From Candidatus Poseidoniaceae archaeon (GTDB lineage Archaea > Thermoplasmatota > Poseidoniia > Poseidoniales > Poseidoniaceae), in contig JALRLN010000004.1 of the NCBI GenBank assembly GCA_023254445.1, positions 1-31,820 on the forward strand: a stretch of DNA of 31,820 nucleotides. The letters are read 5' to 3'. Position 1 is the first letter of the stretch, and each line of letters starts with the position of its first letter. A program made the position numbers and the translations under genes. The notes under the pieces were generated by a model. That model ran no database searches, had not been told where the DNA came from, and saw only the letters and a list, made by a program, of their open reading frames with translations. Positions 16,401 to 23,624 of this stretch are shown here, in pieces.

Positions 16401-16670
16401 GTCGTTCGCGTACTGGCTTCCGTTGTCGCCGACGGACGTCCACACGGTGCCGACCTCAAGGGAGCCGGCGGTGACGGTGTGGTTGTCAAGCACCTCAACC
16501 GTTGTCACGTTGCTCGCACTGACCCCTCCTCCACCACCCAGAGGCGTGACGGTGACCGTTGGGCTGGAGGAGGTCCTCGTGGGGCCCATGGAGGCAGCAG
16601 CAACCGGCGCGACGGTCGGAAGCAGCAACAGGAGAATCAGCAACAAGCAGGTGCGAGGGCGCTGCAGCAT
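10458..16670 (-). CDS. Giant cell-surface protein with MAM/anchor-J-like domains, CARDB domain and C-terminal membrane anchor
   Basis: About 2070 residues. The ATG at 16670 (or 16679) places a strong signal peptide, TCLLLILLLLLPTVAPVAAA, at the N-terminus. An upstream extension to 16928 in the same frame would bury this signal and overlap the divergent GINS gene, so it is rejected. Three jelly-roll-like modules follow, each ending in a W-x-I-DDV-type signature (AWVIDDVRIQ, MAIDDLQVT, WYIDDVGVEV), as in MAM/choice-of-anchor-J domains. The central region is long and beta-rich, and a CARDB-like Ig domain occupies about residues 1930-2015. A transmembrane helix (GLGAIALVLAMLSLWLA, about 2025-2047) and a short charged tail end the protein. 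Asn-x-Ser/Thr sequons are dense in the N-terminal third, suggesting heavy N-glycosylation. It is likely an S-layer-associated or adhesive surface protein; the ligand is unknown. Confidence 0.82.
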   Translation of the reverse strand: MLQRPRTCLLLILLLLLPTVAPVAAASMGPTRTSSSPTVTVTPLGGGGGVSASNVTTVEVLDNHTVTAGSLEVGTVWTSVGDNGSQYANDVGNGFSSGLHEGTNGLLRGGRLSLASPGADEDIEDFESPVLMPTGWLAGGTHDRVWSSQNLTSSAVSSLLPSAAVDGNRTLFLGGAQAPLEANMSGCYATPQLRAPAVVRNHTVSFDHAAALLEGDLRWMEWRSSQSITWSVLPPSNGYPNQNNATFANGLDPNPNAVAAGWASNSASWTSESLSLDGRLSSGEVWYQVRFCFATTTSTGNRSAWVIDDVRIQNQGDPGGAWFHGNLTGDYAPDADGWLMIDVDLSNLSAPAEVGFKANWDVEGGWNDGMTTLLSLDGGSNWTLLSPAPGLPGNGLVWQGSWISQVSNGWIDVSYSLPPTTFTSTNASSAILAFRVLTDANVNHGGGVADGWEGMAIDDLQVTSLPGQSNQSVRRLSNFTTTSVVGDGVNLSTGNVTNEWTWTNALGANGPSWWNASFESGQLVPRGWSIEHVRGSGWTVGGLNTSSGSGPTSWASGTSGVGIVLDGDYDAESLGYLITPTYSLPENASARFTFRSWVCTETDWDGGAVQFSTDDGATWWFPPYDALIHHGRSTLNPYSPLHTEGLFDGSIHPGGCPSRSQAFDAPSLDVSNLSGQQFRARFLFFSDTWIEKDGWYIDDVGVEVDRFLEQGTWRSPLLPAPVGDLWGVLDGHASVPPSTTLRVDLVDATGASIEGWQNLSLPVQVTLNTEAYPWLRVRVNMTTTDEQTTPILERLTVGNVVHIDAQHLGAIPPPAVVVTQDGQLTLGIGAYHDLPFLEQPLCPHRAARVVVEGQGGALQTTGGVETLVRNGTTERVYDVEWSDVRLRPSVAVRIAPGDALREVRMEVDCLVSAEDLRVGIDAQPHLLLNASAMGYGPHLGASTTFVSLANASNGGQLWNGSSGTLNTTGLDASTLEVSWWVQAAPSSGAVSVPYRVLVDVGLAEVSLEVDDNLGARTLTPQQNGQVMLDGAARCSAVANPPQPGARRCSITVAPSGGTIQAISSLLALHAASTRSVSVPLEVVDAAIEVRRSAFPSAVHPLEVWVRTTRGAVDVALHLDSQSRLFEQVVSVPTSVWTPGQTVTVVTEHRREDPRDASAPVPLLQSAMLSFGPDVGTAVGVVHVDRLDEATPVFRQDAGAGLATLGSSSTVSCSGTSCRIEWHLTSTWSFDDVSKLVWWTTAQDQAGFTTGPAKRAMSVTGNDVENDVEVAVLELMDDRGRRLDDWTSTLWPFEVAPGTSLTVRGQLRMEGVPQRHPSAGNVSLNVDLNGGGWSDRTNVNVEDDGWFTAMLTSPSTTAVQGGQALQIGIELERCGPISTPSSSCELRGDVPNITVLHDESPPSLLSIEILDPGGRQPADGHVAPADGDVALVLSAEDDLGFASPMTVWTWLEARDDLDRDGVSDPDEWVAVQVPLAEGRTEVELDLPLIAAEDVIEEGGVLGRIRLAVEGEDIAGQPLVGGGSTTGVPLAEVRLEPRYPTTVPTERLRLDAVDGRLYPGTWHEFGFDLIDANGITSLDALEVGLLGQGSDSCVVVHHPRSNETTADAGCFHGAPDVTVVQVGPNTWEVDVGFRLRWDLVASLEGSSFVPSLQVRDEGQDLGLGLRRIVPLRWTALPHVTLTLDRVVDTTEPAGGLEAGVIHVDRGDVVNIELTLLHEGTLYPAQRLPGSVVLGWSMTDGARVTDGSIDVPDDGSPKLRIPFDPSVWVRTTGVLSVWVEGWPHGNLSLDLNVSIDEHAPRLDMGGLRSLSVDSDALSDVPVEVLITDVESHITNGVVAHWVLLRQGRVMDGARGSQPLELVAIEGSSTRHATSLNMTPGDAFDLRRGDAWQLWFTAADPSGRSLVGQGTASEPLPVTMRWVAFEPALSSLVAAPYRPQVGDMIDVSFEVANAGVLPGGVVVRLVDDEGRLLEESSLWLEPGERQRLVWSAEAWREGDLGLRMTLDVGGVDVPVPLADVSAADSTREGQGAAWVGLGAIALVLAMLSLWLANAQRTSESTKPRVALPPSVEEE

Positions 16671-16776
16671 GGCCCTCATCGATTTGCGGGGGTACGTGGA
16701 CAGGCTTGAACGCTCGTTCCATCCGTTCGGTGAACTGCATGAAGGTTTGAAGTGTCCTCGTCCCGAGGGAGCAGGC

Positions 16777-17781
16777 ATGAGCGCGAGAGGTCCCCTCGAT
16801 GAGGCCTCTGCGCGTGAGATTGAGGAGCAGTTGACCACGACGCATCGGACGCAAGTCAGCCGACGCATCCCTGTTCCGTTGCCTCGCCCGGACTTTTGGA
16901 ACGCGGTGAGTGACCTGCTTCGTTCCATCGACCTTCAGTTGCACGAAGCCGTGCGCAAGCACGGCTTCGACCTGCGCGTGCAAAACCTCCAGCGCCGTCA
17001 AGCGACCATTCGTCGCGTGGCCAGCGAACTCGCACGCCGACGCTTGGTGGCCATGATCCAGCACGCCTCAAGCCAATCCCTGCGCACGCCGTCCTCCATT
17101 GCTCAGCCGACCGAGCTCGCCTCCCTTGATTGGAGCCGTCACGACCCTGCAGAACGCGAGTTCTACACCGCGATGATGCAGCAAATGGACCGATTCAAGC
17201 TGGCCGTGGATTGGGCCGCGATGCAAAATGGACTCCCTGCCGAAGTGGCGACCGCCAAAGGAAGCAGCACGATGCCCGTCGCTCCTGCCGGAACCACCCA
17301 ACTCGATGCTTGGTCCGAAGGCCCTGGCGGCTTGACCGGGAGGGAGCCCCCTGCGCTCGCTTTCATGGATGATGCTCCCGGGCCTGAGGCTCCGGACATG
17401 GACGAGGAGGAGATGTTGCTTGCGGACCGCATCGATGCGTGGGACGAGGAACAGTACCTGATTGAACAGTCCTCACCGACCTCACCTGTTGTTGCCCCTG
17501 CAGGACGGCATGCGGCCGCGCTTGAACTCGCGCCCTCCACCACGGCTGCCGCTCCAGCCTTCGAAGCGACCTCCGACGACGCTGCTGTTGAACCGGCGCC
17601 TTCCTCGGAGCCCAGCAACGTTCACCTGGCACGTGTTCGCGTTGTTGCGTCCATGGAAGACGCGATTGTGGGGCCGGACGGTGAGGCGCTCTTGCTCGCC
17701 GCAGGCGACGTGCACATGCTGGATGCAGACGTCGCGTCCATTCTCATCGAGTCAGGCATCGCTGAGGCTGCAGACCTGTGA
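16777..17781 (+). CDS. GINS complex subunit, Gins51 type (replicative helicase component)
   Basis: A 334-residue protein with A-then-B domain order, as in archaeal Gins51 and eukaryotic Sld5/Psf1. The A domain (about residues 20-150) is helical, with DLLRSIDLQL, an Arg-rich helix (RRQATIRRVASELARRRLV) and the REFYTAMMQQMDRFK segment typical of GINS. The last 54 residues form the small B domain: VRVVASMEDAIVGPDGEALLL, then GDVHMLDADVASILIESGIAE, which closely follows the family pattern VGxDG...GDVxxLP...LIxxGxA. GINS joins MCM and the RecJ/GAN protein in the CMG-like helicase. Between A and B sits an unusually long Ala/Pro/acidic linker (about 155-280). The ATG at 16777 is preferred because it keeps the gene clear of the divergent surface-protein start; an ATG at 16669 is in frame but would overlap it. 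The gene is convergent with uS10. Confidence 0.75.
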   Translation: MSARGPLDEASAREIEEQLTTTHRTQVSRRIPVPLPRPDFWNAVSDLLRSIDLQLHEAVRKHGFDLRVQNLQRRQATIRRVASELARRRLVAMIQHASSQSLRTPSSIAQPTELASLDWSRHDPAEREFYTAMMQQMDRFKLAVDWAAMQNGLPAEVATAKGSSTMPVAPAGTTQLDAWSEGPGGLTGREPPALAFMDDAPGPEAPDMDEEEMLLADRIDAWDEEQYLIEQSSPTSPVVAPAGRHAAALELAPSTTAAAPAFEATSDDAAVEPAPSSEPSNVHLARVRVVASMEDAIVGPDGEALLLAAGDVHMLDADVASILIESGIAEAADL

Positions 17782-17796
17782 GGTCAGCGTGATCCG

Positions 17797-17832
17797 CGGG
17801 CCATGCCCGATGTGGAAGCGGGTGTTTCACCC
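17797..17832. terminator. Pair of short hairpins between convergent GINS and uS10 genes
   Basis: CGGGC-CAT-GCCCG (17797-17809) and GGGTG-TTT-CACCC (17820-17832) are two perfect 5-base stems with 3-base loops, in the 81-base gap where two genes converge. Placement suits a bidirectional transcription end, but there is no T-run, and archaeal termination usually relies on T-rich stretches. Confidence 0.3.
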
Positions 17833-17862
17833 AAGGTGCTCGAAACGCGTGAGCCGGTGGCT

Positions 17863-18192
17863 TCAGTTGACGCTGCGCATCGAGATTTCGATGCTGACCG
17901 TGTCAGGGATGTCGATCCGAGCAACGTTTCGAAGCGCGGACTCGTCCTTCCCGGAGGTGATGTCCATCTCCAAGAGGCGCTTGTGGACACGCATCTCGAA
18001 GTGGTCGTACGTCTCGCTGCCCTCACCGTCGGGAGCCCGGCGGACCGGAACCACGAGGCGGCGGGTGGGCAGGGGAATCGGGCCACGCAACTTGACGCCA
18101 CCCTGGTCGCAGATCATGCGGATCTGCTGGGCCACGGTGTCGATGTCACGGTGGTTTTCACCGGTCAACTTGATGACGGTGACCGCAGCCAT
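17863..18192 (-). CDS. rps10: 30S ribosomal protein S10 (uS10)
   Basis: This 109-residue protein is the small-subunit head protein uS10. It shows the family features: an N-terminal strand with LTGENHRDIDTVAQQI, the GVKLRGPIPLPTRR loop that reaches into the ribosome, the basic turn RRAPDGEGSETYDHFEMRVHKR, and the C-terminal strand DTVSIEISMRSV. Length is close to the archaeal norm of about 102 residues. A Shine-Dalgarno-like GAGGAGGG precedes the ATG. It lies 37 bases downstream of the EF-1A gene on the same strand; the EF-1A-S10 order is widely conserved in archaea, so one transcript is likely. Confidence 0.97.
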   Translation of the reverse strand: MAAVTVIKLTGENHRDIDTVAQQIRMICDQGGVKLRGPIPLPTRRLVVPVRRAPDGEGSETYDHFEMRVHKRLLEMDITSGKDESALRNVARIDIPDTVSIEISMRSVN

Positions 18193-18229
18193 GCACGTCC
18201 CTCCTCGGTCTTCAACCTCAGAAGAAGGC

Positions 18230-19528
18230 TCACGCCTTCTTCTCGACCTTCAGGCACACGCCAGCAGCGACGGTCTTGCCCATGTCACGGATGGCGAAGC
18301 GGGACAGCTCGGGGAAGGTCTCCATCGCTTCGATGGCCATCGGCTTGGTCGGCGCGAAGCGGATGAGGCAAGCGTCGCCGGTCTTCAAGAAGGAGGGGTT
18401 GGCTTCCTTGCCAGCCTTGTTGGTCTTCTCGAGGAGTTCCTGGAAGCGCACAGCGACCTGAGCGGTGTGGGCGTGGAACACCGGGGTGTAGCCAACCGAG
18501 ACCGCCTTGGGGATGTCCATGAGCTGGATCTGTCCGACGAAGGTCTCGTCGTGGCGGACGTAGGTCGGCTCGCTGTCGGCGTAACCGGCAACGTCACCAC
18601 GGCGGATGTCGGTCGCGGCGAGGCCACGGACGTTGAAACCGACGTTGTCGCCGGGCTCCGCCTTCTGGACCATGGTGTGGTGCATCTCGATGGACTTGAC
18701 TTCAGCCGACTTCTGGCTGGGGTTGAAGACCACGGTCTTGCCCACGTTCAGGGTGCCGGTCTCGACCTTGCCAACGGGCACGGTGCCGATGCCGCCGATC
18801 TTGTAGACGTCCTGAATGGGGAGGCGGAGCGGCTTGTCGACGGGCTTGTCGGGCATCTCGGCAGCGTCGATCGCTTCGAAGAGGGTCGGGCCGCTGTACC
18901 AGGGGCAGTTGCCGGACTTCTCGAACACGTTGTCGCCGTTCAGGCTGGAGGCAGGGATGAAGGGGATGCGGTCGAGTTGACCGCCGAAGCCCGCCATCTT
19001 GAGGAGGTCGGACACTTCCTTCTTCGCGGCGTTGTACTTGTCCTCGGACCAGTCGACACCGGAGATGTCCATCTTGTTCACGTGCACGATGAGTTCCTTC
19101 ACACCAAGGACACGGGCCAAGAAGGCGTGTTCCTTGGTCTGGGCGTTGACACCGTCGTTTGCGGCGCACAGGAGCACCGCGGTGTCGGCCTGGGAGGCAC
19201 CGGTGATCATGTTCTTGACGAAGTCGCGGTGACCGGGGGCGTCGATGATCGTCCAGTAGTACTTCGGGGTGAAGAACTCCTTGTGGGCGACGTCGATGGT
19301 GATGCCACGCTCGCGCTCTTCCTTGAGCCCGTCCATGACGTAGGCGAGACCGAATCCGGACTTGCCCTGCTCGGCGGCGAGCTTCTCGTTCTTCTCGATG
19401 ACGTGCTTTTCGATGTGGCCGCTGTCCAGAAGGAGGCGACCAACGGTCGTCGACTTGCCGTGGTCAACGTGACCAACGAAAACGATGTTGCGGTGCGGCT
19501 TGCTCTTGTCTTCCCACTGCGAAGGCAT
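18230..19528 (-). CDS. tuf: Translation elongation factor 1-alpha (aEF-1A)
   Basis: A 432-residue GTPase that delivers aminoacyl-tRNA to the ribosomal A site. The GTP-binding motifs are complete: GHVDHGKS (residues 19-26, P-loop), RGITIDVAH (switch I threonine), DAPGH (switch II) and NKMD (base recognition). Two beta-barrel domains follow and the length is normal for archaeal EF-1A (about 425-435). A good ribosome-binding sequence (CAGGAGTG) lies about 10 bases before the ATG at 19528, and a TATA-like box lies about 36-48 bases before it. uS10 follows 37 bases downstream. No unusual substitution was noticed. Confidence 0.98.
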   Translation of the reverse strand: MPSQWEDKSKPHRNIVFVGHVDHGKSTTVGRLLLDSGHIEKHVIEKNEKLAAEQGKSGFGLAYVMDGLKEERERGITIDVAHKEFFTPKYYWTIIDAPGHRDFVKNMITGASQADTAVLLCAANDGVNAQTKEHAFLARVLGVKELIVHVNKMDISGVDWSEDKYNAAKKEVSDLLKMAGFGGQLDRIPFIPASSLNGDNVFEKSGNCPWYSGPTLFEAIDAAEMPDKPVDKPLRLPIQDVYKIGGIGTVPVGKVETGTLNVGKTVVFNPSQKSAEVKSIEMHHTMVQKAEPGDNVGFNVRGLAATDIRRGDVAGYADSEPTYVRHDETFVGQIQLMDIPKAVSVGYTPVFHAHTAQVAVRFQELLEKTNKAGKEANPSFLKTGDACLIRFAPTKPMAIEAMETFPELSRFAIRDMGKTVAAGVCLKVEKKA

Positions 19529-19563
19529 GATGATACACTCCTGTGTGGCCTGCCGACTGGACT

Positions 19564-19576
19564 CCCCTATTTGAAG
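19564..19576 (-). promoter_or_regulatory. TATA-like promoter of EF-1A-uS10
   Basis: CTTCAAATAGGGG on the minus strand, 36-48 bases before the EF-1A ATG, is the only AT-rich stretch in the 84-base gap after the lipoprotein gene. A transcript starting about 25 bases downstream would have a short leader containing the Shine-Dalgarno-like CAGGAGTG. Confidence 0.5.
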
Positions 19577-19612
19577 GCGACGGAGCAGACGATGGACGTC
19601 GCTCCTCCGGCC

Positions 19613-20833
19613 TCACGTCTTGTAGTACAGCACGATACGGAAGCGGTTGACCTGGATGTCGTTCCATCGGTCGTTGTGAATGGTGATCGTCCACTCGCCG
19701 TCCCCGTGTGTTGATTCGCCCATCTGATATGAGGAGACAGGGAGGTCGAGGCAATACTCGTCTCCGTCGTCGCAGTCGTCGCCATCGCTGCGCTGGTCGT
19801 CACCGATGCTCGACGAGTTCAGCACCTCGTCGTCGTCTTCGTCGTAGACGTACAATTCGAGTCGGTTGTTGTTCTGATTGCCCGTCCCTGGCACCCAATC
19901 ATCGTCTTGTTTCGGGTAGGTGATGTGCCCCACGGCCTTGCTGATGGTGTTCCCGCTGTCCCGGTCGTACACAACGGGCATGTCAAAGGTGATTTCCGCG
20001 GCACCTGAGGTGCTGTTTCCGCCGATTTCAAAATCAAGCCACGTGCCGACGTAGTTGACGTACACCTTGGTGTCGTCCTTTTCGGCCATGCCTTTCCCGC
20101 TGACGACGGTCAGCACGATTTCGTATTCGCCAGGCATCACGTTTTGCCACTCAACTTCCTCGCCTTCGAGGTCTGCGTCGTTCTCAGGGTCACCGTCACC
20201 GTCGCTGTCCTCGCTCGGGTCGAGGTCCCACGCCCATGACGTGATCCAGTCGTCGCTCGATCCCGCCGTTGAGTCCGTGGCGTCCAGCAGCACGCTTGCA
20301 CTTGCCTCGATGCGTCGGTCGGAGAGGTCCTTGTCGTCTTCGCAGAGCCAGACGAGGATGAAGCTCCCCGTCTTCGCGTCTTCTCCAAAACAGTCCCAGT
20401 CCGAGGAGTAGGTCGTGATGGTCGCCACAGGTGGCTCAGCCGTCGCTTCGTAGACGGTGATGGTCCGTGTGGCTTCCGCATTCCGCACCCCATCCGTGAT
20501 GGTCAGGGTCACGAGGGCATCGCCGATGCTGGTGAAGCGCCACTCCGCGGTGCGACCAATCTCGTCCACAGCACCGTCCCCGTCGAAGTCCCACCGGTAG
20601 GTGAGGGAACCGTCAGAAGGGAGCGAGCCTGAAGCGTCGAAGAAGACGACCTCGCCTTCGTTGATGTTCGATGCGGGAGAGAAGGTGAAGACAGCATCCA
20701 GTGCAACGTCCTCTTCCCCGGTACCGAGGCAACCCGCCATGGTTGACGCAAGCATGAGAAGAACGAGCGCACCTGCGGCACCGGCCCGGCCCATGCTGAA
20801 AGGGCGGCCTTGCTCGTCAAGAACCCTGTGCAT
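19613..20833 (-). CDS. PKD-domain lipoprotein
   Basis: A 406-residue envelope lipoprotein. The N-terminus has a hydrophobic signal (GALVLLMLASTMAGC) with a lipobox whose lipidated cysteine would be residue 34. A start at the second methionine (20794) would give a more usual 21-residue signal. The first PKD domain (about 45-130) has FDASGSLPSDGSLTYRWDFDGDG and ends in VTLTITDG. A second, PKD-like domain (about 155-260) has LLDATDSTAGSSDDWITSWAWDLD and an inserted, cysteine-containing loop. The last 130 residues form a beta-domain with a GEWTITIHNDRWNDIQVNRF signature, like the P-domain of proprotein convertases. PKD and P-domains mediate binding or stability outside the cell; no enzyme domain is present. 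It starts 18 bases after the end of DNA polymerase B on the same strand. That neighbour is functionally unrelated, so co-transcription may be incidental. Confidence 0.78.
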   Translation of the reverse strand: MHRVLDEQGRPFSMGRAGAAGALVLLMLASTMAGCLGTGEEDVALDAVFTFSPASNINEGEVVFFDASGSLPSDGSLTYRWDFDGDGAVDEIGRTAEWRFTSIGDALVTLTITDGVRNAEATRTITVYEATAEPPVATITTYSSDWDCFGEDAKTGSFILVWLCEDDKDLSDRRIEASASVLLDATDSTAGSSDDWITSWAWDLDPSEDSDGDGDPENDADLEGEEVEWQNVMPGEYEIVLTVVSGKGMAEKDDTKVYVNYVGTWLDFEIGGNSTSGAAEITFDMPVVYDRDSGNTISKAVGHITYPKQDDDWVPGTGNQNNNRLELYVYDEDDDEVLNSSSIGDDQRSDGDDCDDGDEYCLDLPVSSYQMGESTHGDGEWTITIHNDRWNDIQVNRFRIVLYYKT

Positions 20834-20851
20834 CCCCGCACAGCAGCGGCG

Positions 20852-23521
20852 TCAAAAGGAGAAGAGTGAGGTTTGACGGCTGCCGCGCATCAAATCCTCT
20901 GCCGTCCAACCGAACGCTTCGGTGATGCGCCCGATGGCGGCCGCGAGGCGTTCCGCGTAAAATCGACCGTCGTACCCGGCCACGCCCCCGTTGTCTTGTT
21001 CTTCAAGCCAAGCGGCCACCTGCATGGGTCGACGTCCTGCGTCGGTGACCACAAAGGAGACCTTCATGCCTGATGTGAAGGGGAGGCCCATGGCCAAGCG
21101 CTGGCGTGCTGCACGCACCTGAGCCATGCTGTCGGGGTTGGCATAGGCATCCGAGAAATCGACCGTGCCGTCCTTGCGAACCTTTCCTTTGCACGACTTG
21201 GCGAGGATCAGCCTGTTGGCATCAACCGTGCCAGACTTGAGGGCCGCAACCTGCTCAAGCGCATGAGCAATCAGCGCCTCGCCCTCGTCGGCGAGGGCGT
21301 GTTCGAGGATGGTGTGCATGGTTTCCACAAGGAACGCGAACGAGTCCGTTCGCTGCGTTTCATACCCGCGGATGAGCATCTCGTCCGACGGCCACACCAC
21401 TTGGCCGACGTAGCGTTTTTTTGCCCCGTGGGAGAAGAAGACGCTCAGGCCTTTTTCGAATTCCAACACGGCTGCGTCCCTGCTGTACCGGCGTGCAAGG
21501 TCATGCCCGAACGCCACCATCGCGCTCTTGGCAGCCTCCCATGCCTTGACCTGCGCCGCTGCGTCTTGATCCCCGGATGCTGCTGCTTCACGAACCTCGT
21601 TCGGCATCGCTCCCGGAACGTCGTCGACGAGGGGCGCTTGGACGAAAATTGAATCCGTATCGGAATAGACCACTGGGTGCCCTTCGCCTTCGAGTTCAGC
21701 AATCACGCCCTTGATGTTGTGTCGTGCCCACGCGGTGATCGACGAGCCGAGGTCACGGTGGGTGAAGCGGTAGAAGCCTGAGGCAAAGACGCCATAGAAC
21801 GAGTTCATGAGGATCTTCACAGCGTATTGCATGTCGTCGTGGAAGGCGCGTGCACCATCGTCGCTTGCGGAATCCCTCATCCCTGCCTTGTGAAGGTCCC
21901 GCTGTGCCATCAGGTCACGAAGCAGATGAGGCACCAAGCCAACCCTGTGACCTTCGCCCCAGAAACGAACCCCGGTTGGGGCCACGTGCAGCACATCGTC
22001 GTCTGTTGGTTGGTCGGGATGCGCCGGGTCCACCCGCGTGGTGTAGCAAATGTTGTGCCCAATCATGATGCTCGGGTACATGCTCTTGAAATCCAGCACG
22101 GCAATCCACGGGTGCAAACCGGCCTCAACGTCGTGGACGTAACCTCCCGTGATTTGGCCCTCCTTTGGCTCAGCGCTTCCGGTCATCGGAACCGCCACAC
22201 CGCTGCGGTCGGCATGGCGGATGACGAGGGAATCGATGAGTTGGCTCGTGCTTCCGTTCGCAGCAACGTCAAACGGCACCTTCCCCACGGCGGCCACGGC
22301 TTCTTTTCGACGAACAACCTGGAGGGCGTCGAGGATGTCGAGGGGGAGCGCTGCGTCCCTTCGGCAATACTCAATCACGACGTCAGGACGCGCCGCCCAT
22401 TCCTCGTCCATTTTCGAGGCATCCACGTCCATTTTCCTGAGCCCTTCGTCGTCCGGAAACAAGAGGGCGCTGACGAAGGACAAGGTTTCGCGTTGAGGGC
22501 GGAGCGCCATTCTTGCCTGCCACCACGTGTCCATCACGCAGCGGCCACCCAAGGTCCACGCGCGGTTGCCGGAGCGGCGTGGAACCACAGCATCCCGTTG
22601 CCGCCGAAGGTCGTTGGCGTCCCGCGGCGTCCTCCCCCACCCGAGCATGGCAAGCCGAGCGGAGGCATCGCCACGGCGTCCAAGCACCTCGGCACGGTCC
22701 GCCAAGCGAGGGAGATCGAAGTTGTCAATGTTGTAGCCCGTGATGATGTCTGGGTCGGTGTCGAGAACAAGGTCCGTCAGCCCTTCGAGGATGCTTCGTT
22801 CGTCGCCATGCCAGTCGTGGACGTGGCGTGTTCCAGTCGCAAGGTCCTCCACCACGGCTGCCGCACACAACACCCGCTCGTGGGCAATGCTGGTTTCAAG
22901 GTCGAACGAGAGGACGCGAAGCGGGACGGGAAAGGGGTCCGACGCGGCCACCTGCTCAGCATCACACCGCAACGTCACGTCGACCGAGTAACGGCCGCCG
23001 CCTCCTGCACGAACCACGCGGTCCGCGGCCTCCTCGTCGTCGCCACCGCCCCGCCGGTCGACGACCTCGGCCTCCCCGCGAACGTGCATGCCGAGGTCGA
23101 GGTCGAGGTGGAGGCGGTTCGCAAAGGGAATGTCGGCCGCAAAGAGCGACCATGCCCCCGAGAGGCTCCGACGAAGTTCGGGAACCATGTGCGGCTGCAG
23201 CACCTCGACCGACCATACGGGTTTCCACCCAAGGTCGGTCCACTTCAGCACCGGGCCGTGGACGGACCTCACCTGTTCTTTGGTGGTCAAGCGCTCCGCG
23301 GCACCCTGGAGCGAATCGGGCACCTCGAGTCCGCTCGACCACCGCCCGATTGGGGCGACCTCGATGTGTGGCCGCAATCCGTGCACAAGGAGGCAGAGGC
23401 TTTCGCCGGATTCTGCTCGTCCGAAGACCTCGAGCACCGTTGCAGAAGCCTCGCCTTCACCGATGGAGCGGTACCGCGTGGTGAGGATCCCGAAGCGGCC
23501 CACCCACCGCTCCAAGGCCAT
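20852..23521 (-). CDS. polB: Family B DNA polymerase (PolB) with 3'-5' exonuclease and C-terminal PIP-box-like peptide
   Basis: An 889-residue replicative-type DNA polymerase. Exonuclease motifs are intact: Exo I LSFDLETS (near residue 205), Exo II GYNIDNFDLP (near 267) and Exo III YCRRDA (near 384). Polymerase motifs are DFKSMYPSI (A, near 479), KILMNSFYG (B, near 571) and YSDTDS (C, near 620), followed by KKRYVG. The protein ends in QTSLFSF, matching the QxxLxxF core of PCNA-interacting peptides. The start at ATG 23521 (MALERWVGRFG) is chosen because upstream in-frame codons to 23689 run into the divergent aminotransferase gene and look non-coding. The lipoprotein gene follows after 18 bases. 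Catalytic residues are all present, so it should be active. An inteinless, single-piece gene is seen. Confidence 0.96.
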   Translation of the reverse strand: MALERWVGRFGILTTRYRSIGEGEASATVLEVFGRAESGESLCLLVHGLRPHIEVAPIGRWSSGLEVPDSLQGAAERLTTKEQVRSVHGPVLKWTDLGWKPVWSVEVLQPHMVPELRRSLSGAWSLFAADIPFANRLHLDLDLGMHVRGEAEVVDRRGGGDDEEAADRVVRAGGGGRYSVDVTLRCDAEQVAASDPFPVPLRVLSFDLETSIAHERVLCAAAVVEDLATGTRHVHDWHGDERSILEGLTDLVLDTDPDIITGYNIDNFDLPRLADRAEVLGRRGDASARLAMLGWGRTPRDANDLRRQRDAVVPRRSGNRAWTLGGRCVMDTWWQARMALRPQRETLSFVSALLFPDDEGLRKMDVDASKMDEEWAARPDVVIEYCRRDAALPLDILDALQVVRRKEAVAAVGKVPFDVAANGSTSQLIDSLVIRHADRSGVAVPMTGSAEPKEGQITGGYVHDVEAGLHPWIAVLDFKSMYPSIMIGHNICYTTRVDPAHPDQPTDDDVLHVAPTGVRFWGEGHRVGLVPHLLRDLMAQRDLHKAGMRDSASDDGARAFHDDMQYAVKILMNSFYGVFASGFYRFTHRDLGSSITAWARHNIKGVIAELEGEGHPVVYSDTDSIFVQAPLVDDVPGAMPNEVREAAASGDQDAAAQVKAWEAAKSAMVAFGHDLARRYSRDAAVLEFEKGLSVFFSHGAKKRYVGQVVWPSDEMLIRGYETQRTDSFAFLVETMHTILEHALADEGEALIAHALEQVAALKSGTVDANRLILAKSCKGKVRKDGTVDFSDAYANPDSMAQVRAARQRLAMGLPFTSGMKVSFVVTDAGRRPMQVAAWLEEQDNGGVAGYDGRFYAERLAAAIGRITEAFGWTAEDLMRGSRQTSLFSF

Positions 23522-23624
23522 GCCGCCGGGTCCACATCGCGCCCCTTCAGGGCTTCGCAGGAGGCACGCAAAGTCTTGATACCCCGCCGGAGGGTGGCTC
23601 AAGCATCGCATTGGAGGTGAGGAC

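Noticed and set aside
16671..16928. N-terminal extension of the giant surface protein to 16928
   Set aside because: It would place 86 residues before an obvious signal peptide and overlap the divergent GINS gene.
17462..19714. Long open frame of 750 codons on the plus strand opposite EF-1A and uS10
   Set aside because: It is antisense to two certain genes and has no recognisable domain; GC-rich codon use produces long open antisense frames.
21827..23620. Open frame of 597 codons on the plus strand opposite DNA polymerase B
   Set aside because: The minus strand holds all PolB motifs in order; the antisense translation shows no family signal.
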